The notes below the pieces were generated by a model, which was given only the letters and a program-made list of their open reading frames with translations, did no database searches and was not told where the DNA came from. The translations under genes and the position numbers were made by a program. Below, piece after piece: positions 48,057 through 59,961 of a stretch of 64,000 nucleotides of DNA. Every line of letters starts with the position of its first letter. Positions within the stretch are counted from its first letter, which is position 1. The DNA lies in assembly GCA_013368445.1 (NCBI GenBank), contig JAACJO010000001.1, forward strand, positions 558,001 to 622,000, given 5' to 3'. The DNA is from Leucocoprinus leucothites. Lineage: Eukaryota; Basidiomycota; Agaricomycetes; Agaricales; Agaricaceae.

Positions 48057-51000
48057 TCAAGCATTCAGCTTCTCCAACACCAAATCCAGTTTCTGCTTCA
48101 ACTCCGCAATCTCCTTCATAATCGTCGCTTCACTCGACTGTAAAAGAGGAGCATATGATCCACAGTCAATATTCCCACCCATACGCGGTAGAGAGCATCT
48201 GCGTACCCGAGTAGTATTTGGGAACACCTTGACCAACTCCCCAAACGGCACCTTTGAAATCTCCATTCCATGACAATGCACATCGTCCACTCCAGGATTC
48301 CTATTCTCCACCGAATCCTCAGCACCCTCATCGTCACCCCTGAACCAGGTCTCAACCCATCTGTTCTTATGACCGAATTCGCTGCTGAAGGTGGATTCGT
48401 AGAGGGCGATGATGGTGAGTGGGATAAAGAAGATGAAGGACATGACAAAACGGTTGAACTTAATAATACAAGATGTCAACAGGACACAAGATGCTGATAA
48501 TCAACCACTGACCTTGGCGTAATTCTTCTCACTCAAGTGGAAGAATGGGAAGATTCTGTCGAATATATGAGCGCCAACCACCGACCACCAGACAGTCAGC
48601 ACTTACTCAAAAGGAGCAATGAAAACTGTCTCAATCAAATTGAACGGTGCCGGGTAAACATAAGAGTCTGGGGCACGAATCATGCTGATCGTCTTGGACG
48701 CAAAGAAGGCGAGATATTGTGCTTCGGCATTGTCAATGACCTCGGAGTAAGCAGACGAGAACAACGAGATGAGGATGTTAAGGAGCACAATTGCTGTTAT
48801 GGTGTTCCAGCTTTGGAAGAAACCCATTCAGTCAACTGTGACACCAACACTCGAAAGTTGGACGTACAAGTAATACAAGAGAAGACCGATCGGGCTCGAG
48901 CTGAATTTCCCAAAATCGGGCGATCTGAGCACCGCGCATCAGTGTAGTTCGACTAGAAGTTTAGTAAGTGAATACCCACTGCAGCAGTGCCTGAACGAGA
49001 ACATTAATAACCTAACAGAAAAAGATGAGCTGAACCTCTCAAACACAAGTCTTGTCTCGATTTGCTCACCGCAGAAGGCGATTCGGTTGTTCCATCAGCA
49101 GCATCCAAAGCAAACAAGCCCTGTGCAAAGCCTATTGCGAGGACGGAGAGCAACTGGCGGAAAGGAATTAGAGCGGCTGTTGGTCAAATGTGGCGCATAC
49201 ACTCACCGCAAAGAAGATACCAGACTCCTTCAACATACGCGCCACGCAGATTTGCATGGTTCCGATGTACCTGTCAAGCACCACGCCTCTATCAGCAATG
49301 ATCCTCTCACGCCAAAAGACAAGCCTTCACTTATAGCCGTCAAAGATAGTCACAAGCTCTGTACATGCCGATCAGTACTCTGCAGCCTCAGATGACCACT
49401 GTGCAAGTAATGAAAACACTCACTCATCCAGATAAATGGCGCCACACAACTCAGAACCTGGAAACTATACAGCCTCCAATATGCTCCGGCATCATCATTA
49501 GCAGTATTCATCCCGATAACACGGAAGACGAACGCAGCGATGAGGAGCATATCTGTAGCGATGGCTATAATATTCCAGAACGAGAAGGCGCGCCACCAGA
49601 TAACGAAACGTAGGAGTTTAAGTAGCTAAGGGGGGGAGTGTATTGAGAGGGAGTGGGTCGATAAAGTTTTAGGGGCGTACTTTGAAAGTATCTAGGCGCT
49701 GCATGAGTGAGTTGAATATGTGAGAGTAGAGCAGAACCTACCTTCAACAGTGAAAGCAAGGGCCATGAAGTACAGAATGATTTCCCAAGCATCGAAGGCA
49801 CGGTGAGTAACGTCAATCTTATCCAAGGGCTCGCGGACTGCAAAGAGTATTAATACAACCCCCAAAGGTCATACACGTGGGTTGACTCACCGGCCTGAGA
49901 ATACGCCACGAGGAAAAAGAGCCAGACCACGATACGGAAAACATTTTGGTACCTGGAACAAAATGAGAAGCTGGAAAGCACATGTCATTTGAAAAGATAT
50001 ACCTAGGCACGGACATCCGAGAAGCGTCAATGCGGCTCACAAATGTGTGCTCACGCAACTGAGAGTAAGGAGTGTCTGATGGTGGTCAGTGACATGTCAC
50101 CGGGAAATAGGCGTTCAGCATACAATCGATGTCATTATTTTTGTTATTGACTTGTACAAGCTCTCCGTTCCAGAGCGCATTCACGACTACACCGACTTAT
50201 TAGCACACAGGAGCCTGATACCCATGGAAGACTTAGTATACCTTCCTGTGCCTCGCTCGACGACAAAAAGATAGTGCTAAACCGCATTTACGTGAGTCTA
50301 CTCACCACCAGTTCAAAATGCCATAAAAACATACCAATGCTGATCAATAGCCGTCTCAAGCGCACTCGCAGTCTCACTCAAGTCCCCATCAACCTGAAGA
50401 TGTTGGTACCTAGTCGACATAACATCCGTCAATTTGTCCCTAGGGAACAAATGTGCAATCCTCCTGGCCAAAACTTCACATGCGACAGCTAGCAAGTCAA
50501 GGACGTACCCCTGAACATCAGCCTGACAAAATCCGAGCAGAGGTAAGAATACGGCGTACCTCGACCGTAATTCTCCCCATAGTCGGCGGGATTATGGTTC
50601 GCATCCCACATAAACTCGGCATGAGCGCGCAACAAGCAATAAGGTAGCTGACGGGAGAGATATGAGTACGAGAGCGTCAATTAGACCCGAACCGAAGCGA
50701 GCAACGAAGCGAATGCATAGGAAGAACAAAAGCGACTGCAAGGGCTTTGACAGATGGCACATTCCTCCCCGACCCGATGCCTCGTGTTCCCCAAGAGTAC
50801 AACAGACTCACAGCATGCTCGAAATCACCAGCAGCAGCGCGATACGCGGAAATGACTTCATGAGTGATGACCCGACTCGTAGGGTCAGTCAAGCCCTCTG
50901 GATCGACTTCAACAGGCAACAGCGTCAGCGTCAAGGCCCGAAATCGCTTTACCAGTTCTGCGTGCAAACAGGTCAAATCTTAAATGATTTGACGTTGTTC

Positions 51001-51107
51001 AAGAACGTACTGGTGATAGTATCAGGGCCAGGATGGCCGCGACTGGGCAAGACCTCAGATCTCTCTACATCGAAGCCATTTGTCGATGGACCCAATAAGT
51101 CTGACAT
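48057..51107 (-). CDS. YVC1: TRP-like vacuolar calcium channel (Yvc1), 20 exons
   Basis: From ATG 51107 (MSDLLGPSTNGF) exon 1 ends at 51011. Exon 2 is 50957-50812 (LVKRFRALTLTLLPVEVDPE) and exon 3 starts at 50647. Later exons carry YCLLRAHAEFMWDANHNPADY, MSVPRYQNVFRIVVWLFFLV, AFSFWNIIAIATDMLLIAAF, FQVLSCVAPFIWMKLVTIFDGYKYIGTMQ (split by two introns), LLSVLAIGFAQGLFALD, WNTITAIVLLNILISLFSSA and FNRFVMSFIFFIPLTIIALY. It ends with a coiled coil KEIAELKQKLDLVLEKLNA. Total is about 620 residues. One exon is only 11 nt (49691-49681, encoding DTFK across its borders). Yvc1 releases vacuolar Ca2+ in yeast under osmotic or mechanical stress. The family match is strong; some middle exon edges are approximate. 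Confidence 0.88.
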
Positions 51108-51291
51108 CGTATAGAGAGTCAGTAGCGATGAAGATGATAATGGTCAGAAGGGAAGAGGCGAGTCGGTCAGTACGGCATTTGTGAGTTTCAACTTTTGAAT
51201 TGACGACGTCATGGGACTGACAAGACCACCATCACTGGGATCAGGGGACAAATATGCACAAGCAGTCTGCTCATTTATCGTCTCGACCACC
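51108..51291. promoter_or_regulatory. Bidirectional promoter of YVC1 and ARPC3
   Basis: Only 184 bases separate the two divergent start codons. No TATA box on either side. Confidence 0.6.
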
Positions 51292-51997
51292 ATGCCTGTG
51301 CGTGCTTCACTCTTAGAATATATGACTTTGATAATAATGTACAGAGAAGGCATATCATTCGACGTTCAATGAAGCCCCCGATGTGCGCCAAGTAGGCAAT
51401 CTCGCAGTCTTACCATTCCGTACACGAATTCGCGGCCCAGCACCTATTGGTATACTCCCAATCCAACTCTTCGCATATATCATAGCTCACTCCTGCATTA
51501 AGGCGATCCTTCACAGTACGATATCATCGACGAAACTCTCGATCTTTTCCGCGCAAACTCTCTCTTCCGAAACTTCGAGATCAAAGGGCCTGCAGATAGA
51601 ACTCTCATCATCCTCATCCTCTACGTCTCCGACTGTCTCTCCAAGCTTGGTTCTCAACGCACTCCACCCTCTCAAATCGAGGCAGGCAAGATGTTAAATA
51701 CGCTATCTGTAGACAATTTCGCGATTCCTGGCGACGCGAATTTCCCCCTCAACGCGCATTATGCTGTGCCCGCTGGTCGTGCTGATTCTGGTGCGCAGTT
51801 GATCTATCTCTCATTCCCCAGTAATTTCAGATTGATTTCGGTGAATAGAATATCTGCGCGGATATCTAACGCAGGCGCGACAAGAGCTTGCATCGCGACT
51901 TATTGAGAAGCTGTACGCCGATGGAACTGGCAAACCGAGCAAATGGTGGATGTCGTTCCAAAAGAGACGGTTCATGAACAGGAGCCTGGGCTCATAA
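51292..51997 (+). CDS. ARPC3: Arp2/3 complex subunit 3 (p21-Arc)
   Basis: Exons 51292-51297, 51350-51449, 51503-51790 and 51849-51997 encode 180 residues. The first coding exon is just ATG-CCT. It restores the conserved start MPAYHSTFNE, followed by VRQVGNLAVLPFRTRIRGPAP. Then come QYDIIDETLDLFRANSLFRN, FEIKGPADRTLIILILYVSD and KPSKWWMSFQKRRFMNRSLG at the end, all hallmarks of ARPC3. It is part of the Arp2/3 complex nucleating branched actin at cortical patches during endocytosis. Length equals the family norm. Confidence 0.93.
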
Positions 51998-52082
51998 ATA
52001 TTGCTGACTTGTACACTACAACCCAAAGATATCCGTATAACACACAAAACCAAGGATTATGCACACATACAATCAAACGCAT

Positions 52083-53756
52083 CTATTTACGCTTCTTCCT
52101 CTCATTCGGATTCCTCTTTCCGTGACCGATAAGCGGCATATCTCCATCCATCTTCGAACTCCTAATTGTCCTCCCCTTCCCTCCACTCCCTACGCTCAAA
52201 ATCTCCGGCATCCAATCCGGATCCATCCAACTACTCACACCACCATTAGGTACAGCTCCCTCTTGCACGCCTTTACTCAACATACCCTTCAACATCCTCG
52301 ATTCTTCCCTCTGACGTTTCCCATCCGCACGTTTCTTCGCCCGCATATATTCTGTTTGATCCTCTCGTAAGATTAATCCCTCTCCTGGGCCCGTTTTCGC
52401 CGATCCAGGTTTCGGTGCCGGGATTGAATATTTTGTGCCTCGAATACGATATTGGAAGTTGGGCTTGAGATGGACCTGGAGTACGGGAGCGTCTTTTGCA
52501 GCGTTTGGTGCTGAGACCGTTACTGTAGCGCGTAGCAGGGAGGGATTTCCACACGAAGGACAAAACTTTTTCGAATGATCTTTACAAATTCTAAAGTAAA
52601 ATAAAAAGCTCTCATTAGCATCCATTCACCTCTCTTACGATACTATGCACTCACTTGAAACACGCATGACATCGCAACACATAATTCCTAACCTTCTGAA
52701 TCCTCTTCCCATCCACACTAACCAAATCCAACCCCATCTGCAACAACACATTCTGCATCGCAAAATCGGCGGTCATACACCCCGCACCAATCTCCTTTAC
52801 CTCCTCTTGTCTATTCTTTCCACGGCCCCTCCCTTTCACCCCATCATCTGGTAATAAATCAAGGGCACGAGACTTATGTATACCAGCGTTTTGAGGTGTA
52901 ATCCATTCGCCTTCACCGTCATCTTCGTCCGATGGATCGGCATAGAGCTGCTGTGGTGTTGACGGTGAGTCGGATTCGGATTCGGAGGAAGTAGCATTGT
53001 CGTTGGGTGTAGCATGCTGTTCGGTAGAAGGATTAATAGATGGTGGTGATGGTGACGAGCTTTCGTCGTCTTTTAATGGTTGAAGCTCAACCTGCAGAGG
53101 CTCCAACTGCTCTTCGTCTATATTTTTGTCATCTTCTGTACTCTCAGCATGCTCCGTGTCAACGTTTGCTCCCTCAACAACAGTCTCCGTTGCCGGATCG
53201 ATTGTCAGATTCTCCACTTTCTGAGCAAGATCGTCCGTCGCCTGAGAGATCTCATCTCCTCCAGATGTCGTCGATGGTCCAGCCTACTGATCCATATCCA
53301 ATCAGCATTCCCCGCCACCCAAAAAAATCAGAATATTCCATCACTTGCCTTCTTCTCTTGGCCCTCCTCCGCCTGCTCCTTTTTATACTCCTCATTCAAC
53401 ATATACGTCAAAGCGATCACACACATATCCGCATGCGAAAGCACCGAATAATCACCCGTCTTTTTCGCCCACTGTATCACTACAAAAACGCATCAGGGAT
53501 CTATCCACCTAACCCCCCAAAAAATACACTTACCATGAGCTAAACTCACGGCATCGGGGCTTTTCACAGCGACTTTCACACCAGATAGCAGTCCAAGCTT
53601 TTCGAAATGTTCTCTCGCACGACTGTCTTTTAGTTCTGATAGGACTTGAGGAGTGGTATAGTATGTTGATGCTAAACCTCGGAGAGGTGAGAGTGAGAGG
53701 AGGGGTCCGGCGTCGAGGATGAGGGATTTGCATTTTGGTTTTGGTATGTCCGCCAT
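52083..53756 (-). CDS. NOB1: 20S pre-rRNA D-site endonuclease NOB1
   Basis: Exons 53756-53534, 53479-53349, 53283-52655 and 52590-52083 encode 496 residues. The PIN domain starts KSLILDAGPLLSL (Asp of the active site) and continues VLSELKDSRAREHFEK and DYSVLSHADMCVIALTY. An acidic Ser-rich linker follows. Next is the zinc ribbon CHACFK...CKDHSKKFCPSCGN, then NFQYRIRGTKYSIPAPKPG and a Lys/Arg-rich end RKKRK. Intron 2 uses a GC donor (AAG|GCAAGT). Nob1 cuts 20S pre-rRNA at site D in late 40S maturation. Its 3' end is 85 bases from that of ARPC3. Confidence 0.93.
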
Positions 53757-54430
53757 TGCCCCGATTATAACAAGTTGTTCTGGGGTAAAGATTGGAAAAA
53801 GGAGAGACTGGGAGATGCTGAGAGGCTTGGGTGGAAATTGCAAATCAGGGCGATTTTGATGGAATCATGTAAATTAGATGATCACGTGTATCTACGAGCG
53901 TCTATAGGCGACCACGGTCCATTACAGGGAGCGCTTGAGCTTGTTCTCTGGCGCGTCATTTTCCAAGTCCTAATACTCAAAACGTTTCCCGCTCACTAGC
54001 ACCCACGATACGTGCAACTGATTATCATTTCCACAACTCATCTGGGCAAGACCTTGACATCGCGGCGTCATGTTCCACCAGGCTTCACCCCACTTGCCGA
54101 TACTTTTTTTAAGGAGTCAATGCTCGCCAGTTACTAGCTCACTCCCTTTCGGCCGTTCTTGGCTCTCTGTCTGGCCCCTCTCATAAATACTGACACATGT
54201 CACCGTTTCATCTCCAACTGAAACTACGAGCCGCAGAGTTCCCCACCCCACGACCTGAGGCCGCATGGCCACTCGAATTTAGTACAGTGCACCTGCATGT
54301 AACATCCACCTACCCCCGTCTGGCGAAAGCTTAAAGGGCACTGTAAACTCTGAACAAAAATAAAAAACACGATTTGCTTGGATACAACGACGTGTATATT
54401 ATTTTCTCTGCAGTCACTGCTGTCACCCTC
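53757..54430. other. Intergenic region, partly duplicated before the defensin-like gene
   Basis: The stretch near 54050-54110 (CTTGACATCGC...CCGATACTTTTTTTAAG) resembles 54795-54850 (CTTGACATCGC...CCGGTACTTTCC). The tandem duplication of the peptide genes therefore included upstream DNA. No other gene seen. Confidence 0.45.
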
Positions 54431-54618
54431 ATGGTGGTCCCTTCTACCTTGGCAAACGACCAGATCGAATGCCTTGAGCCTCTTTGTCGTGAATCCTACT
54501 TGGAGAGAATGAAAGATAGATCATATTACTACAACGAGGGTGAGTCGCTCAATTATTTTTCGATTTTTGCATATTGATTTGCTGGCTAGAAAGACAATGT
54601 ATCTGCGTCGGTGATTAG
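54431..54618 (+). pseudogene. Degenerate defensin-like gene
   Basis: Two exons (to 54539; 54590-54618) with the same phase-1 intron and CIC-type ending (RQCICVGD) as the gene at 55085. A related pre-cysteine text (ANDQIEC here, ADDQIIC there) is also present. Only four Cys remain. The signal-peptide-like stretch (FSAVTAVTLMVVPSTLA) has no ATG at its head; the first ATG is 54431, inside it. It is probably a dead paralogue. Confidence 0.7.
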
Positions 54619-55023
54619 GCCATAAGGAGGAGATTATGACCAACGCAGATCACAGATGTACAACGACTCGATGACGGTTGATGCCTTGTAAATCACTACC
54701 ACTCTAACGAGAGCGCATGACGAGCGCTAAGTTCTCCAAACGCCCGCCGGAACTTAATGCAAGTGATTGATATCCATCGTGCTTCTTTGACTGTGATCTT
54801 GACATCGCTACATTGTGCTCCAGTCATTTTTTCCGGTACTTTCCTTGATTAAGTCAAGATTCTCCCATTGCCCTGTGGCGAACGGAACTCGGACATTGTT
54901 TCATCTTGACTTGAAGCTAGAACTTCCAGCGAGATTCCTACTTGACGGCACGCCTGACTTCCAAGTAATACGGCGTGCACAGGATGATTCATCTGCATCT
55001 TCTACTAGCACCCGAAACTCGCT

Positions 55024-55033
55024 ATTTAAAAGC
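55024..55033 (+). promoter_or_regulatory. TATA-like element of the defensin-like gene
   Basis: TATTTAAAAG, about 60 bases before the ATG at 55085. Confidence 0.5.
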
Positions 55034-55084
55034 CCTGGCCGTACAACTCGAGCTCCGACAACATCTACGCTTCGTCCAATCACA

Positions 55085-55356
55085 ATGAAACATTCATTGA
55101 CTACCCTCTTCGCTTTCTTCTTAATCACCCTCTCCGCCCTCACATCCGCTTCTCCCACCTCGGCGGATGATCAGATAATTTGCACCCCATCCGGCGGCAT
55201 AGGTGAAAACCCAACGTGCAATGCTGTCTGTATAGTGAGACATAAACGCGGATACTGCGATCGTAAGTTCACTCGTTCTTTTAATATGATTTGGAGAACT
55301 AGTTCTTGACGATACATGTGTACTATCTAGAGGGATTGTGTATTTGCGTCGTGTAG
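55085..55356 (+). CDS. CS-alpha-beta defensin-like secreted peptide
   Basis: Exons 55085-55262 and 55331-55356 encode 67 residues. The signal peptide is MKHSLTTLFAFFLITLSALT, with a short acidic propiece (TSADDQ). Six Cys lie at 33, 45, 49, 58, 63 and 65, spaced CX11CX3CX8CX4CXC: the CXXXC and CXC pairs of the CS-alpha-beta fold. The intron lies after Cys4-Asp, as in the gene at 42157, pointing to common origin. The mature part is basic (RHKRGYC), as expected for a membrane-active antimicrobial peptide; activity is inferred. Upstream ORF extension lacks an ATG. Confidence 0.82.
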
Positions 55357-55892
55357 CCAGAAAAAAAAATGAGAAGAACGACAGTAGTGGAAGATGATTG
55401 GCGTTGCTGCAGTGATGAATGGAGAGTATATACATAGTATGTAGGCGTCACTTTCTGTGACTTACTCTAAATCTTATCTTGAGCTACTTGAAGTGCTGAG
55501 TATTGAGGGGGCTTGCGTCTTATTGCTGGGCACAGAGGTCCATATGTGAAGTAGAGGGTACCAGAATAATACAAATGACATCTTGGTACTATGATCATGT
55601 ATCCTGAGAGTAACTCCAGCACCCAAAGTCGCTGTGTTTGTCGGACAGAACGGGCCTTGATTGGGGTCTCCCTGGGAGTTGAATTGTTTAGACACAGCAT
55701 GTCAACTATGTATAAATATCTGGAGTAGAGCCTTCAATATGTTGGGCTTTAAAATGGGGCGTTGGTAGAGAATACTTGACAGAGAGGGTATGATACTGCA
55801 AATGTCAAGCAGCCGCAAAACCCTGAAGATTGGTCCACAGATGTCGTATATTTACAACCTGAAAAAACCCAATTAGAAGAGTTATCTCTGAA
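55357..55892. other. Convergent intergenic region
   Basis: Short overlapping - strand frames at 55467-55700 give no recognisable protein. Nothing else seen. Confidence 0.4.
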
Positions 55893-57863
55893 TTATCTCC
55901 AGGTATAGCTGTGACGACGTGCATGGTAGAACCGTGATCGCAATTTCTCTAACATAACTAGATCGTGTTCCTTTAGCATAACAGAATCTGGCTCCACACC
56001 CTCAGGCCAACCAAGCTCATCAGCGGTGTTCAGACTAGCAGGGTAGCGTGTTTCTCCTGCCTTTCCGCACCAATCGAAATCAATGATCATGACTTTCTTA
56101 CCCGTGGTCAAAATATTCGGTGATCGCAGGTCGCCGAATACTAGGTTGTGCGAATGAAGTAGTTGGATTGCTTGCTTGACCTTTTCGAATTGGTGTTCGA
56201 GGAGGGAACCCACCGCTGGCTCTCCCTCGACAAAGTCCATCACGATCATATATCGTCCACCGTACATTGATACTACCGGGGCTTCAGTCCCAGCATAGTG
56301 CAGCGCTGGTGCTAGCTGATGGTCGGCAAGAATGCGGTGAGCCTCTGCATGGTATTTCAACACAAATTTCACGACCACTATACGGTGCTCGTCGTCAAGC
56401 TTTGCCTTGAATAATAGTTTGTTCGGATAATCAGGAGTGAGGCGCGACAGGTACGCGAACTTCTTTGACTCGTATTCTGTGATAAACGGAAAGGCGTCGG
56501 AAATGTCGTCCTGCGAAATTGGATTCAAGAGTCTCGGTGCGAGATCATCGTAGTATAACTTAAGGGTGGAAACGGCAGACTTTAAGGCAGCAAAAAGTCG
56601 TGAGGCAAAGAGCAGTCGGTCTTCACTGAAATTGTCGCCACCAAGCCAGACATAATCTGTTAGAGGTTGTATGACCGCCTTCTGAAGGTAAACACCACCA
56701 AGGACACACAGCCATGGACCCGCAATCGCTAGGATGATGCTGGGGCAATGGGAATTTCTTCTGATAGCATCTTCTAATAGATACATTAGTAGTGATTACA
56801 TTAAAAAGCGAACTGGTCCGACTTACGAGGTTCCCCTGCCCAGTATTTGCGATAAGCAAGGCTTCCCTGGTTGTAGGGATCGGTGCTGGCCGTTCCAATT
56901 TCATTTTTGATCTCTCGTATTGCCAGGTATGCAATGGTAGCACCACAGTTCTGGGAAATCACTCCATCGCTTTTGACCCCTGCTCCCTCCACAACAATGA
57001 ATTGGCTTCCAAGGAGGTCCCTTAAATGCTTGTCGATCGCAGCAATCCGTTTCTCCTTCGTGTCATAGATGCCTGCAAAGGCTTTGAAAAGGGCCCTCAG
57101 TAACGAGTACGTCTTTGCGTCTGCATAAAAGGGTTCTGGACTTCTTATCGCAGCGTGAAAAGAATTGAATACTGGGTGGAATAGGCCGACAGGAAGACCA
57201 GAGTTATGGTGCGGGCGGCCGTTAAGGACTGGTCTTTTCTCTTGTGCGTTCTGATATGCTGGCAGTGCTGCAGCGGAAGAAGGAGGAAGGGCTGCGCGAG
57301 CAGCCTTAATGTCACTTTCTTGAGCTAAACTCTGCCGTTATTATCCAGCATGAGATTGAGCGGATCTGATCTCCACCTTCCCTGAACCTCTGACGCTTGG
57401 CGACGATGTCTTCTGCTTCGAACCCCCGTTTCTTAGTGCCTGGATCGGATTCCCGCGTGCCGCCGGGAATGTTGGGGGCTGGTATAATTATAATAGACCA
57501 TTTGAGAATAAAACAGTTGAAGGAGGAAGGCGAAAACGCACCCGGCATTTGCACAAGCAGTGTCTCTTCCTCCTCAAGCCTGAGACTTGCCATAGTTTGC
57601 CTCTCGTGGAGTCGTTTGACTTTCCCATGTGAAAAGGCCTCTCTGACGTGATTCCTCAGCTCGTCTCCGCCAAAATCGATTGTCCGATCCGTGCATCTCC
57701 ATACTATGAGCTCGTGGACTGGCGGGGTGATCAAGGTCATTTCCTTGACCTTCTCCTTTAAGACCGCAATACTTTTTCCGACGACTACCTCGATGACGAA
57801 GGGAGTTCCAATGGGGTCATTCTTGTGATCGACGAGAAGACACCAAACAGTGCCAGTAACCAT
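55893..57863 (-). CDS. Crinkler-type ubiquitin-like header fused to a kinase-like domain
   Basis: Exons 57863-57542, 57478-57377, 57324-56827 and 56773-55893 encode 600 residues. Residues 1-107 resemble the Crinkler N-terminal (ubiquitin-like) header: VTGTVWCLLVDHKND, VIEVVVGKSIAVLKEKVKEM, PPVHELIVWRC, and LVQMPG. A basic, NLS-like linker follows (TKKRGFE...AKRQRF). The middle is a conserved-looking helical region, and the C-terminal domain is protein-kinase-like. There the Lys strand VVVKFV is near 438, an ATP-hinge text is MIVMDFVEGEP, the catalytic loop LVFGDLRSPNIL near 518 (Asp and Asn kept, HRD altered), and metal-binding DFD near 536. There is no signal peptide. Crinkler-type proteins are proposed effectors or NLR-like conflict proteins acting in host or own nuclei. 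Confidence 0.85.
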
Positions 57864-58324
57864 GGTAGTTGTCTGGTAGTGGTGGTGGCGGCACACAAGG
57901 TGAACACCCTAGGCTGATTACTCAGCGGAAGCAACACGAGGGTAAGCCTGAGTAGATGCATCGCACAGCCATTCAGCTGCTTTTCTCTTATGTACCAATA
58001 CAGTTTAAATCTCTCTTAACCGATAGGCTTCCGTCATCACACCCTGGCATTATTGATTATGATAGGTGTATAGGTGTCCCGCACTATATCTCGACATGAA
58101 ACAAGTATTAATAGTCAACCAACCTGACTGGTCAATTGACGGGTCAATCAACCTTGACCTGTCCATTACGTGATCTAAACTATTTTTCAAGGATCGGCCG
58201 AGTGATTGATTCATTTAGGAGACAAATGGCCGAACATACCGAGAGATCGATAAACCATGCTTGACGCCCATTTACTGACTTCCCCCACTCCCGCACTATT
58301 CTTTGCTTCCAGACAACTAGCAAA
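57864..58324. promoter_or_regulatory. Shared divergent promoter region
   Basis: 461 bases between the start codons of the Crinkler-type kinase and the isopropylmalate dehydrogenase. A palindromic GGTTGACTATTAATAC / TGACTGGTCAATTGACGGGTCAATC cluster lies at about 58100-58165. I cannot identify a CCGGNNNNCCGG-type Leu3 site. Confidence 0.4.
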
Positions 58325-59700
<1,376 letters not shown>

Positions 59701-59961
59701 AGCACGCGGGTATTGAAATGGTCTAGATATCGCCAAGAGGTCGAAGTATTTTAGCACCGCATATATATAGCTGTATATAGCACTTCAGCATAGCTGCAAC
59801 ATGATATAACTACGTATTCGAATGGCCGGAACCGGAAAAAAGAGAGCATAAGTCAGGATTTTGAGTGAGTACGCAAAAAGCCATAAGAAGCGAAAAGTCT
59901 ATAAGATTCCAAAAAGAAAATTCAGGTCCATTGCTCCGGAATGTATAGTCAACGTGAGTTT
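59701..59961. other. Short convergent spacer
   Basis: 3' flanks of LEU2 and GLC3, AT-rich, with no gene. Confidence 0.5.

Noticed and set aside
55467..55700. Two overlapping short frames on the - strand
   Set aside because: One starts with GTG only, and neither resembles a protein family. Position between two 3' ends favours UTR sequence.
57864..58324. Possible inverted repeat in the promoter near 58100-58165 as a Leu3-type operator
   Set aside because: The TGAC/GTCAA repeats do not match a known Leu3 site. I cannot support a regulator.
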